The translations under genes were made by a program, and so were the position numbers. This document shows, piece after piece, positions 7,983-17,623 of a DNA stretch of 54,292 nucleotides. How positions within the stretch are numbered: position 1 is the stretch's first letter; each line of letters opens with the position of its first letter. The DNA is taken from contig JALVWQ010000015.1 in the NCBI GenBank assembly GCA_027034975.1, positions 1-54,292 of the forward strand, in the 5' to 3' direction. The notes under the pieces were generated by a model. It saw only the letters and a program-made list of their open reading frames with translations. It was not told where the DNA came from and did not search any database. This DNA is from Campylobacteraceae bacterium. Lineage in GTDB: Bacteria; Campylobacterota; Campylobacteria; Campylobacterales; Sulfurovaceae.

Positions 7983-8834
7983 TTACTTTTTGTGTCTATA
8001 AAGATACGCCTCTATAAGCTGCAAAAGTGCTCTTTGCAAAGGCTCTTCAAACCTTTCAAATCTACCCTTAATTTTTTGGGCTAAATTATCTGCATACTCC
8101 ATAGAGTTCTCTAACCCTATAAGGGCAATAAAGCTATTCTTATCACCATCAAAACTTGTTGGTTTTCCTGCCTCTTGAACACTTTGAGTAATATCTAATA
8201 TATCATCTTGCACCTGAAAAAGTAGCCCCAAATCTAAACCAAACTCATAAAGCTCCTCTCTAAGCTCTTTCTCTAAGCCAACGATCACTGCACCCATAAG
8301 CAAAGATGCAGCTATAAGCTTTGCAGTCTTGTTCTTGTGGAGGATCTCTACCTCTTCGAGCTTCAATGGACTATTCTCAAACTCTAAATCGATCGCTTGC
8401 CCTAGCACCATACCACTTAAACCACCATTTGATGCCAAAATATTGACTAAATCGATTCGCACATCCGCACGCAAAGGAGCTCTTGCAATCAGCTCAAAAG
8501 CGTAGGTATTAAAGCCATCACCAATAAGTGTTGCTGTAGCTTCAGTATATTTTATATGAAGTGTCTCTAAGCCTCGACGCAGCGGCGAATTATCCATACA
8601 TGGTAGGTCATCATGAATTAAAGAGTATGTATGGAAGATCTCTAATGCAGCAGCAACTGGATAGCTAGATTCAAGCAGCATTGGTTCATAAGCCTCTACA
8701 ACAGATAAAAGAAGCTGAGGACGAAAGAGCTTACCTTGTGCAGAGAGAATATGTCTAATTGCATCATTATAGTGCGGATGGAAAGTCTCGATTTTAGGTA
8801 CTACACCATTAAAGTAATTTGCAAAACTCTGCAT
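7983..8834 (-). CDS. ispA: Polyprenyl (farnesyl/geranylgeranyl) diphosphate synthase
   Basis: 283 residues of a trans-isoprenyl diphosphate synthase, which condenses IPP onto allylic diphosphates. The first Asp-rich motif DDLPCMD is at ~75-81 and the second, QVQDDILD, at ~209-216, with KLFRP and KTAKL also typical. The start is placed at ATG 8834, preceded by AGAGG at good spacing; an ATG 18 bases upstream has no such site. The two-residue insert in the first motif and overall length match bacterial IspA. Product chain length cannot be fixed from sequence alone. It supplies the same pathway as dxr at 15782. Confidence 0.93.
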   Translation of the reverse strand: MQSFANYFNGVVPKIETFHPHYNDAIRHILSAQGKLFRPQLLLSVVEAYEPMLLESSYPVAAALEIFHTYSLIHDDLPCMDNSPLRRGLETLHIKYTEATATLIGDGFNTYAFELIARAPLRADVRIDLVNILASNGGLSGMVLGQAIDLEFENSPLKLEEVEILHKNKTAKLIAASLLMGAVIVGLEKELREELYEFGLDLGLLFQVQDDILDITQSVQEAGKPTSFDGDKNSFIALIGLENSMEYADNLAQKIKGRFERFEEPLQRALLQLIEAYLYRHKK

Positions 8835-8940
8835 ATGCCCTCTTCTTTTCATTAGGGCACTTTCGCCCCATAATCTACAAATAGGATTATAGCAAAAGTA
8901 AAGTAAAACAATATCAGAAGTACCCCAATATTTAAAGAAG

Positions 8941-9456
8941 CTATTTCAATTTAGCAATCTTCGCCAACTCTTTAAGAATTTTTTTATCACTACTTTTTTC
9001 AACATCTATTATAAAGTCAGCCACTTTTTTATACTCTTTTTTTCTCTCTTTATAGAGTGCTTTTGCCTTTTTTATATCTTGAAAAAGTGGTCTCTTGGCT
9101 AGTTTCGCCTCTGCATTTGGTGAGTTTTTTAACCGATTATAGATCCAATCAAAAGGGGCATCAAGCAGTACAACTTCCCCAATTTTATTGAGATTTTTAA
9201 CCTTATAAAAACCACCACCACAGCTTACAAGCGTACCTTTTACGCACTTCTCGAGCCAATTGGCAGTCTCTTGCTCTAATGCTCTAAAGTATTGCTCTCC
9301 ATACTTTTCGAAAATTTTACTAATTTTTCTATTCTCTTTTGACTCAATCAAATCATCTGTATCTATATTATATACACCATACTCCGAAGCAAAAGCTCTC
9401 GCAATTGTCCCTTTGCCAACACCCATAAAGCCAATTAAAATAATATTATTTTTCAT
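8941..9456 (-). CDS. aroK: Shikimate kinase
   Basis: 171 residues, usual length. Walker A is GFMGVGKGT at 9-17; the second residue after Lys is Gly-Thr where most have Ser/Thr-Thr. NIDTDDLIE supplies the Mg/shikimate aspartates, FRALE the shikimate Arg/Glu, VSCGGG the Gly-rich shikimate loop, and AKRPLF the lid arginine. It phosphorylates shikimate at the 3-hydroxyl; aroC in this window acts two steps later. Confidence 0.95.
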   Translation of the reverse strand: MKNNIILIGFMGVGKGTIARAFASEYGVYNIDTDDLIESKENRKISKIFEKYGEQYFRALEQETANWLEKCVKGTLVSCGGGFYKVKNLNKIGEVVLLDAPFDWIYNRLKNSPNAEAKLAKRPLFQDIKKAKALYKERKKEYKKVADFIIDVEKSSDKKILKELAKIAKLK

Positions 9457-9612
9457 ATACTCTCACTTCTATATCCTAAATTTTGCACTAGAGTTAACAA
9501 ATATTTGCTAAAGACTACTAAGCTTGAATACAAAATCTAGGTATTATCTAGAGTATATTATACAACCAATATATAAAAAGGAATTTTATAGATACGAGAC
9601 AAAGAAGATATT

Positions 9613-9954
9613 TTAAGCGTAAATATCTTCTCTCTTAGCCTCTTGTGCTAGTAAACCATAAAAGAGTGCTCTATACTTTTTACGATTAGATGTACCTAGC
9701 TTCACACAAACTCTCTGAATCATCTCATCAAGCTTTGCATTATCATCTGTTAAGCCAAGTTTCTTTTTAAGAAAGTTGTTACGAACTCTATCGAGCTCTG
9801 ATTTATCACCACACGCTACAATCTCTGTATCTGCACGGTAAATTGCAGGTCCTAAAGACTTACAAATCTTTGCGATATACTCATCACTTAAACCTAAATT
9901 TAACTTTTTTGACTCCGCCTGATAGAGTGCAATTTTATCATCTAATTTACTCAT
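9613..9954 (-). CDS. DUF2853 family protein
   Basis: 113 residues of a small, soluble, mostly helical protein. LGPAIYRADTEIVACGDKSE, NNFLKKKLGL and SNRKKYRALFYGLLA match my memory of the DUF2853 family, whose function is unknown. AAGGAG is close before the ATG. It stands alone between aroK and queF with gaps of ~150-180 bases on both sides. Confidence 0.8.
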   Translation of the reverse strand: MSKLDDKIALYQAESKKLNLGLSDEYIAKICKSLGPAIYRADTEIVACGDKSELDRVRNNFLKKKLGLTDDNAKLDEMIQRVCVKLGTSNRKKYRALFYGLLAQEAKREDIYA

Positions 9955-10090
9955 TATATCTCCTTCTCGCTAAAGCCTTAAAAGCTTTATATAGTGTTGA
10001 TACTGAAGATTATAACATTTATAGTGTGGAAAAATCAAATTATATTTCTATTTTAAATATTTTTAGAGAGAAATTGTAGAAATATTATGA

Positions 10091-10131
10091 GAAAAAACTA
10101 TCACTTCACAAAAAGTAAGAGTTTTTCCCAC
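10091..10131 (-). terminator. Probable terminator downstream of queF
   Basis: On the minus strand GGAAAAACT pairs with AGTTTTTTC, and the intervening 20 bases contain a further short ACTT/AAGT pairing. The descending arm is U-rich. It begins a few bases after the queF stop. Confidence 0.5.
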
Positions 10132-10136
10132 AAAAT

Positions 10137-10514
10137 CTACATATTACTACTATCAATTGTAATTACAGTATGGACATTCCCTCGAGGGTTAAAATCGGCA
10201 ACAAGCTTCATCCATTTTGGCTCTAATTTTGCATAGAGTGTATCAAAAATCTCATTTGCACTATTTTCATGGCTAATATATCTATTTGCAAAACTATTGA
10301 TATAGAGCTTAAGAGCTTTTAACTCTATTACCTTCTCGTTTGGCGTATAACTTAAGTATATTTTTGCAAAGTCTGGGTATCCAGAACGAGGACACTTACA
10401 CATAAACTCCGGCAGTTCAATATCGATTACATAATCTTTCTTATGCTCATTTGGCCAGTAGTGTTCGCTCGCATTAATATCAAACTCAACAATCTCTTTT
10501 TCACCATATTTCAT
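10137..10514 (-). CDS. queF: NADPH-dependent 7-cyano-7-deazaguanine reductase (QueF)
   Basis: 125-residue single-domain (type I) QueF of the tunnelling fold, reducing preQ0 to preQ1 for tRNA queuosine. The catalytic Cys is in EFMCKCPRSGYPDFA, the QueF motif is ELKALKLYINSF, and the following RYISHE carries the Glu/His of the active site. It lies downstream of gyrB on the same strand, a pairing I recall from other Campylobacterota, but here separated by a gyrB terminator and ~250 bases. Confidence 0.95.
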   Translation of the reverse strand: MKYGEKEIVEFDINASEHYWPNEHKKDYVIDIELPEFMCKCPRSGYPDFAKIYLSYTPNEKVIELKALKLYINSFANRYISHENSANEIFDTLYAKLEPKWMKLVADFNPRGNVHTVITIDSSNM

Positions 10515-10532
10515 TAAAAACCTTTCAGGTTA

Positions 10533-10567
10533 AGCTTAGAGCTCAAAGCTTAAAGCCTAAAGCTAAT
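10533..10567. repeat. Five-unit degenerate heptanucleotide repeat (AGCTYAA)
   Basis: Five consecutive 7-base units read AGCTTAG, AGCTCAA, AGCTTAA, AGCCTAA, AGCTAAT. This lies just upstream of queF in the 257-base gap to gyrB. Related three-unit arrays occur at 10718-10738 (minus strand) and 39475-39495. Confidence 0.6.
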
Positions 10568-10682
10568 TGTGTGATACCTCTATTTAAAGATACTTTCATT
10601 GCTATTAAGTCAAGAAATTTACTCTCATAAATTGTAGTAAATTTAAAGGGCACCTCTAATAATAAGTAATACCAAAACATTC

Positions 10683-10703
10683 AAAAAAATGTGGCGAAGC
10701 CAC
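10683..10703 (-). terminator. Intrinsic terminator of gyrB
   Basis: On the minus strand GTGGC-TTC-GCCAC forms a tight five-pair stem with a three-base loop, followed at once by ATTTTTTTG. It lies ~70 bases past the gyrB stop and separates gyrB from queF transcription. Confidence 0.85.
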
Positions 10704-10717
10704 CCATATTGTTATCT

Positions 10718-10738
10718 CTAAGCTCTATGCACTGAGCT
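10718..10738. repeat. Three-unit degenerate heptanucleotide repeat
   Basis: Read on the minus strand the units are AGCTCAG, TGCATAG, AGCTTAG, in phase with each other and similar to those at 10533-10567. It lies between the gyrB stop and its terminator. Confidence 0.45.
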
Positions 10739-10771
10739 CTTCGCTTCTATTTGTGTTAAAGCACAAATAGA

Positions 10772-13093
<2,322 letters not shown>

Positions 13094-13145
13094 TCACTCC
13101 AAAAATTAATTAACTAGATTATACCTAAATGCTGCTAAAACTCTT

Positions 13146-14171
13146 CTAATCAAGCCTACTGCCAGCCTCTAACTGCCTATTTGCACCCACTTTAAGGCTC
13201 TCGATAGTATCAAATTTTCCTGCTTTTAAAGCCTCTATAGCAGCTCGCCCAATCATTGCAGCATTATCAGAGGTATATCGCAAATCAACCTCAAGCATCT
13301 CTTTGTTAAATTTGCTACAGAGCTTCTTGAAACCATCTTTAATATATCTATTGGCACTCACTCCGCCAACAATTGCAAAATGCTTTATAGACTCTTGCTT
13401 AAAGATCTTTTTGCTCTTTTGCAAAAGGTGCGAAAGTATCGCTTTCTCAAACGATGCAGCAATATCACACTTATCTTTTTGACTCATTTCACCCTTGGCT
13501 TTTAGTGCCTCTATCTGTAAACGGACAGCATTCTTTAAACCAGAGAGTGAAAAGGCGATACGGCTTGAGTTTTGCAAAGGTACAGGAAAAGCAAACCGCT
13601 CTCTATCCCCCTCTCTTGCTAGTTTTTCAATAATTGGTCCGCCAGGATAGCCAAGATCTAGCATCTTCGCAACCTTATCGTACGCTTCGCCTACACTATC
13701 ATCAAGTGTAGTTGCTAAAATACTCATATCATCATACCCTTTAACTGATAATATCTGCGTATGTCCACCAGAGAGCAGCAGCACCAAAAGCGGCAGCTGA
13801 GCCTCCTTCTCAATAAAGAGCGAGTAGATATGCCCCTTTAGGTGGTTTACCCCAATTATGGGCACATCTAAAAATGTCGCAACCGCCTTTGCCATTATCA
13901 CCCCCTCATGGAGCGACACAGAGAGCCCAGGATGGGTAGTCACCCCAACAGCCTCGACACTATCAAGATACCCCTTAAGCGACTCTAAAAGCTTAGGCAG
14001 AGCCACCGCATGCATTCTACTTGCAAGCTCCGGAACAACACCGCCATACCTACTATGTGCTATCTCTTGCGAAATCTTCTTATGTGCAACAACCTCTAAA
14101 CTCTCTATATCTGTTAGAGCAATCGAGCTATCATCACAACTACTCTCGATACTTAAAATCAATCTACTCAC
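13146..14171 (-). CDS. tsaD: tRNA N6-threonylcarbamoyladenosine synthase catalytic subunit TsaD
   Basis: 341 residues of the Kae1/TsaD family, which places the threonylcarbamoyl group on A37 of ANN-decoding tRNAs. The ASKHA fold shows SIESSCDDSS, GGVVPELASR, the metal ligands H110 and H114 in VNHLKGHIYS, LLLSGGHTQ, VGEAYDKVAKML, and a final Asp in YTSDNAAMIG. GTG start overlaps the end of the hydrolase gene by 8 bp, with AGAGAG upstream. It is the last gene of an antitoxin-toxin-hydrolase-tsaD string with no visible internal promoter gap. Confidence 0.97.
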   Translation of the reverse strand: MSRLILSIESSCDDSSIALTDIESLEVVAHKKISQEIAHSRYGGVVPELASRMHAVALPKLLESLKGYLDSVEAVGVTTHPGLSVSLHEGVIMAKAVATFLDVPIIGVNHLKGHIYSLFIEKEAQLPLLVLLLSGGHTQILSVKGYDDMSILATTLDDSVGEAYDKVAKMLDLGYPGGPIIEKLAREGDRERFAFPVPLQNSSRIAFSLSGLKNAVRLQIEALKAKGEMSQKDKCDIAASFEKAILSHLLQKSKKIFKQESIKHFAIVGGVSANRYIKDGFKKLCSKFNKEMLEVDLRYTSDNAAMIGRAAIEALKAGKFDTIESLKVGANRQLEAGSRLD

Positions 14172-14718
14172 GGCACTCTCTCTTTAAATGAAACTCTGCC
14201 TCCATCCACTCCCAAGAGCCATACCCACTCTCAGCATTAATATGGCCAGCATTGGGTAAGATCTTTAAAGCTGCACCATAACCTTTCGCCATCTCCTTCA
14301 CCTCATCTACACTACACCACTTATCATTACTTGATGCAACTATACTAACCTCTTTCGCAAAGAGCCGCTTTGGTTTTGGACATGGGAAAAAGCTTCCAAT
14401 TGTAGCCTCTTTTGTCTCTAAACTTGGAATCGCTACAAGATAGAGCTTCTCTATGATATCTTCACTCAAATCAAGCTCATTTGCATACCAAAACCAAAGT
14501 ATATTTGCCAAAGAGTGGCACACCACAATATTGGGCTTAAAATCCTCCATCAACTCTCTTAACTGCTTTAGCCAACTCTTGCGACTAGGAAAATGGGGAT
14601 TCTTCAATAGCGGAAAAGCCACCACCCCATAATTACAAGCAATTTTACTCGCAAGCTGTGCCTGCCAATGGGGATAATCACTTCCGCCCCAGCCATGGAG
14701 AATTAAGACTCTATTCAC
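14164..14718 (-). CDS. RBBP9/YdeN-family alpha/beta hydrolase
   Basis: 184 residues, small serine hydrolase. LILHGWGGSDYPHWQ is the oxyanion region, IVVCHSLANILWFW holds the Ser nucleophile (CHSLA where GxSxG or HSLG is usual), ASSNDKWCSVDEV carries the Asp, and NAGHINAESGYGSW the His. Substrate unknown. GTG start overlaps the toxin gene by 8 bp and its end overlaps tsaD by 8 bp, so translation of all is likely coupled. Confidence 0.85.
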   Translation of the reverse strand: MNRVLILHGWGGSDYPHWQAQLASKIACNYGVVAFPLLKNPHFPSRKSWLKQLRELMEDFKPNIVVCHSLANILWFWYANELDLSEDIIEKLYLVAIPSLETKEATIGSFFPCPKPKRLFAKEVSIVASSNDKWCSVDEVKEMAKGYGAALKILPNAGHINAESGYGSWEWMEAEFHLKRECRE

Positions 14719-15019
14719 CTTTTACCCTTCTATTTGCCTCTGCATAAACTTTCATATCTTCTCGCTTCCCAACTGCAATAACCTCAACTACTATCCGCTC
14801 TTCATATATCCTATAGACAATTCTAATTTTCTTCTTATCAACATAGAGCTTACGAAGCCCAGAAAGATCAAATCCTGCCCTATTTCCAAGTTGCACCCCA
14901 AGTTGTGGTGAACTCTCTAATTTTTTAAACTGTTTAAATACCAATATCTTTTGAGCCTTTGTAAGCTTTTTAAGATCATCCTCTACCTCTCTTTTAACAA
15001 CGATTTTATATCTCATCAT
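14711..15019 (-). CDS. RelE/ParE-superfamily toxin
   Basis: 102 residues with the family layout: an N-terminal strand (YKIVVKREVEDDLKKL), two helices, the core RAGFDLSGLRKLYVDKKKIRIVYRI, and a terminal strand ending AVGKREDMKVYAEANRR. The basic residues and final Tyr in VYAEA resemble RelE ribosome-dependent mRNA interferases. Starts ATGATG; the first overlaps the antitoxin end by 14 bp. Partner antitoxin lies immediately upstream, confirming a type II module. Confidence 0.88.
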   Translation of the reverse strand: MMRYKIVVKREVEDDLKKLTKAQKILVFKQFKKLESSPQLGVQLGNRAGFDLSGLRKLYVDKKKIRIVYRIYEERIVVEVIAVGKREDMKVYAEANRRVKGE

Positions 15020-15296
15020 AAGAGAGACCCTCTCTCTTTAAAAGCTCTTCAAACGGTATTGTAGGCGAATCCTCTCTACTCTCTACAAGCTTAGCAATTT
15101 CATACTGCTCAAGTAACTCTTGTGCCTCTTTCAGTCGCTCGTACTCCTCAATATTTATAAGTACTGCTTCAAGTTTATTATTTTTTGCAATCGCAATCTT
15201 CTCTTTCTCTCTATTAACAATACTTCCAATTGTACTCGAAACACTCCGAGCTAACTCTGTTGCCGATATAATCTCTTCTCTCTTGTAAGACACCAT
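15006..15296 (-). CDS. Phd/YefM-family antitoxin
   Basis: 96 residues from ATG 15296, chosen because AAGGAG lies six bases before it; the longer frame to 15353 runs through the promoter. The N-terminal half (ISATELARSVSSTIGSI, then IAIAKNNKLEAVLINIEEYERL) is the Phd/YefM DNA-binding fold. The acidic C-terminus (ESREDSPTIPFEELLKREG) would wrap the toxin. It likely represses its own promoter at the 16-base palindrome just upstream. Confidence 0.88.
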   Translation of the reverse strand: MVSYKREEIISATELARSVSSTIGSIVNREKEKIAIAKNNKLEAVLINIEEYERLKEAQELLEQYEIAKLVESREDSPTIPFEELLKREGLSYDEI

Positions 15297-15308
15297 AAGT
15301 AACTCCTT

Positions 15309-15354
15309 ACATATAATTATATGTATAATACTATATATTATTTTAAATGTCAAG
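15309..15354 (-). promoter_or_regulatory. Toxin-antitoxin promoter with 16-bp palindromic operator
   Basis: On the minus strand TTGACA (15354-15349) and TATTAT (15330-15325) are spaced 18 bases. Directly downstream, ACATATAATTATATGT (15309-15324) is a perfect 16-base palindrome covering the expected transcription start, just before the antitoxin ribosome-binding site. This is the classic place for autorepression by a Phd-type antitoxin. A consensus -35 box is unusual in this window. Confidence 0.72.
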
Positions 15355-15356
15355 AA

Positions 15357-15755
15357 TCAATAAATCGATGAATCCTGTACAAAAAAATAGACTATCAAAA
15401 GTGCTATATTTAATAAAATCAAAATTACCCAAGATAGTATTGTCAAAGCATTTTCAGCATGCTCTCCTTTTAAATTTGAAAATAACTCTTCTTCTACTCT
15501 TAAAAAAAGAGAAGGAAACAAAATTACTGCATAGCACATTATATGAATAATTGATACAACAACCACATAATTGAGTTTTCTACTACCTATAAATATATCA
15601 GGTGTATAATACATTACTATTCTGATTTCAGCTATAAAAATAAAAGTAATAAAAAAAAGCCAAAGATGCTTTTGCTCTAAATGCTCTCCGTTTCTATAAA
15701 GATTAATGAAAAAGAGAAAAGTTAATAAAATATATAATAAGATAAAAAATAACAA
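15357..15755 (-). CDS. Small four-helix membrane protein of unknown function
   Basis: 132 residues, mostly hydrophobic, with about four predicted membrane helices (residues ~1-18, 30-50, 63-85, 105-127) joined by short charged loops (LYRNGEHLEQKH, RVEEELFSNLKGEHAEN). I do not recognise a family. It is more AT-rich than neighbours and sits between the toxin-antitoxin promoter and dxr, so it may be accessory DNA. Confidence 0.6.
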   Translation of the reverse strand: MLFFILLYILLTFLFFINLYRNGEHLEQKHLWLFFITFIFIAEIRIVMYYTPDIFIGSRKLNYVVVVSIIHIMCYAVILFPSLFLRVEEELFSNLKGEHAENALTILSWVILILLNIALLIVYFFVQDSSIY

Positions 15756-15781
15756 AACTAGCCTTTCTTACTACATTCCTA

Positions 15782-16852
15782 TTACTTTACAACAAACTCC
15801 CTCACCTTAGCATCAATAGCAAAGAGTTCATCTAAACTACTAGCACTAGTACCATCAAACTTTTTATAAGCCTCCAAAATCAAATCGTTCATCTTAAAGA
15901 AGCCAAACTCTCCGCTCTCAAACCGCTTAATTGCCTCTTCGTTTGCGGCATTGAGCACCACTCCCATATCTGGATTATCTAAAAGATGCTCTTTTATCTG
16001 CCAGATTGGGTACCGCTCCTCTTTTATCTCATCAAACTCTAAACTCTGCAACTCTAGCAAGTTTAGCGGCTCTAAAATAGGCTTATCAACCTCACCTTTT
16101 ATCGCATAGGCAATTGGCAGCTGCATATTAGCCCTGCTTAAGTGGGCAACTGTAGAGCCATCTTTAAACTCCACAAGTCCATGGATCATCGAAGTTCGCT
16201 CTATATAGGCTTCGATATCTGTTGTGCCAAAGAGCCAGCGTGCCTCTAAGAGTTCAAAGAGCTTATTGACCATCGAAGCACTATCTATTGTTATCTTATT
16301 CCCCATCGACCAGTTTGGATGCTTCAGTGCATCTGCAAAGGTAGCTTCTTTAATATCCTCTATCTTCCAATCTCTAAAAGCCCCACCACTTGCAGTAATA
16401 TAGAGCCTATTGATGGGGCGTTTATTTATTAAATACCAAAGAGCAAAGTGCTCGCTATCGATTGGGGTTATTTGGCTACTATCAATAAATTTACCAGCAA
16501 CCACTAAAGACTCTTTGTTCGCTAATGCTAACCTCTTCCCAAGCTCAAGCGTTTTAAGGGTTGGTTTTAATCCAGCAAAGCCAACAAGAGCATTGACTAC
16601 AATCTTAGCTTCACACTCCTCCAAGAGCTGCAATATCCCCTCTTCGCCTACATAGACTCTCTTATGCTTTACCCTAGCAGCATCTTCTTTTTTTGCAACT
16701 GCTACAATTTTTGGCTTAAACTCCTCTATCTGCCTATTTAAGAGCTCAATAGAGTTACCTACAACGAGAGCTTCCACTTTAATATTAAATTTCTTACAAA
16801 TCTCAAGAGTATTGAGACCAATAGAGCCACTCGAGCCTAAAACAACTACCAA
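15782..16852 (-). CDS. dxr: 1-deoxy-D-xylulose-5-phosphate reductoisomerase
   Basis: 356 residues. It converts DXP to 2-C-methylerythritol 4-phosphate in the non-mevalonate isoprenoid route. N-terminal NADPH loop GSSGSIGLNTLEI at 6-18; NKESLVVAG; metal and substrate residues in PIDSEHFALWYL and TASGGAFRDW; HPNWSMGNKITIDSASMVNK; and NAANEEAI near the end. Slightly shorter than E. coli Dxr, normal for the phylum. It ends a cdsA-dxr pair (9-base gap). Confidence 0.97.
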   Translation of the reverse strand: MVVVLGSSGSIGLNTLEICKKFNIKVEALVVGNSIELLNRQIEEFKPKIVAVAKKEDAARVKHKRVYVGEEGILQLLEECEAKIVVNALVGFAGLKPTLKTLELGKRLALANKESLVVAGKFIDSSQITPIDSEHFALWYLINKRPINRLYITASGGAFRDWKIEDIKEATFADALKHPNWSMGNKITIDSASMVNKLFELLEARWLFGTTDIEAYIERTSMIHGLVEFKDGSTVAHLSRANMQLPIAYAIKGEVDKPILEPLNLLELQSLEFDEIKEERYPIWQIKEHLLDNPDMGVVLNAANEEAIKRFESGEFGFFKMNDLILEAYKKFDGTSASSLDELFAIDAKVREFVVK

Positions 16853-16861
16853 AACGCCTCC

Positions 16862-17614
16862 TTAGAGATGCAGCAGAATCGAAAGCATCACAGCAGCAAA
16901 GAGATACCCATCTACTCTATCTAAAACACCCCCATGCCCAGGTATTAAATCGCCACTATCCTTTACACCGGCTTCTCGTTTTAAATAGCTCTCAAAGAGA
17001 TCTCCAAAAACTGCCGCAGTAGAGACTAAAAGTGTTATTAAGAGTGCTGGAATAAAGAGAATCTCACTACTGCTAGCAATCGCAATAGCCCCAACAATAG
17101 TTGCTACACCAATACCGCTAAAGACCCCCTCAAGCGTCTTATTTGGCGAAGTTGGGCTAAATTCACGCTTTCCAAATGTTTTACCGCCATAGTACGCACC
17201 AATATCACTTAAAGCTACAATAACTATCAACCAAACAAGTGCTATCATCCCTATCTTTACATAGAGACTCCAGATAAAAAGAAAGCTCGCTACCGGATAG
17301 AGAATTGGTAAAAAGAGCCGCTTATCAACACTCTTATCATACGCCATCTTCGCAGCCATCACTAAAAGAAGCAGCCAAAATGCATTCACAGGATCCTCTA
17401 AAAGAAACGCTAAAATCCATACAATCGCTAAAGCAATGAGCGAACTCTCGCTCTCCTTGACACCCCACAGCTTTTGTGCCTCTAAAAAGGCAAAGTAGGC
17501 AACTCCCCCTAAAAAGAGCCAGGTGATAAACTTGACATTTATCAATCCAACCACTACCACTACCGCAAACATCACCAGTGCACTCTTAACCCTCATACTC
17601 AATTCACTACCCAT
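16862..17614 (-). CDS. cdsA: Phosphatidate cytidylyltransferase
   Basis: 250 residues, multi-pass membrane enzyme making CDP-diacylglycerol from phosphatidate and CTP. About eight hydrophobic segments precede the family signature near the C-terminus: VKDSGDLIPGHGGVLDRVDG, with the metal-binding Asp residues. SDIGAYYGGKTFGK is a second conserved block. ATG at 17614 is preferred over a GTG two codons earlier because AAGGAG abuts that GTG and is five bases from the ATG. Confidence 0.95.
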   Translation of the reverse strand: MGSELSMRVKSALVMFAVVVVVGLINVKFITWLFLGGVAYFAFLEAQKLWGVKESESSLIALAIVWILAFLLEDPVNAFWLLLLVMAAKMAYDKSVDKRLFLPILYPVASFLFIWSLYVKIGMIALVWLIVIVALSDIGAYYGGKTFGKREFSPTSPNKTLEGVFSGIGVATIVGAIAIASSSEILFIPALLITLLVSTAAVFGDLFESYLKREAGVKDSGDLIPGHGGVLDRVDGYLFAAVMLSILLHL

Positions 17615-17623
17615 CAACACTCC

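Noticed and set aside
9457-9612. Intergenic gaps checked for tRNA or small RNA genes (also 2985-3244, 9955-10136, 20399-20552)
   Set aside because: No T-loop or cloverleaf pattern was found by eye; the sequence is AT-rich with only promoter or terminator signals.
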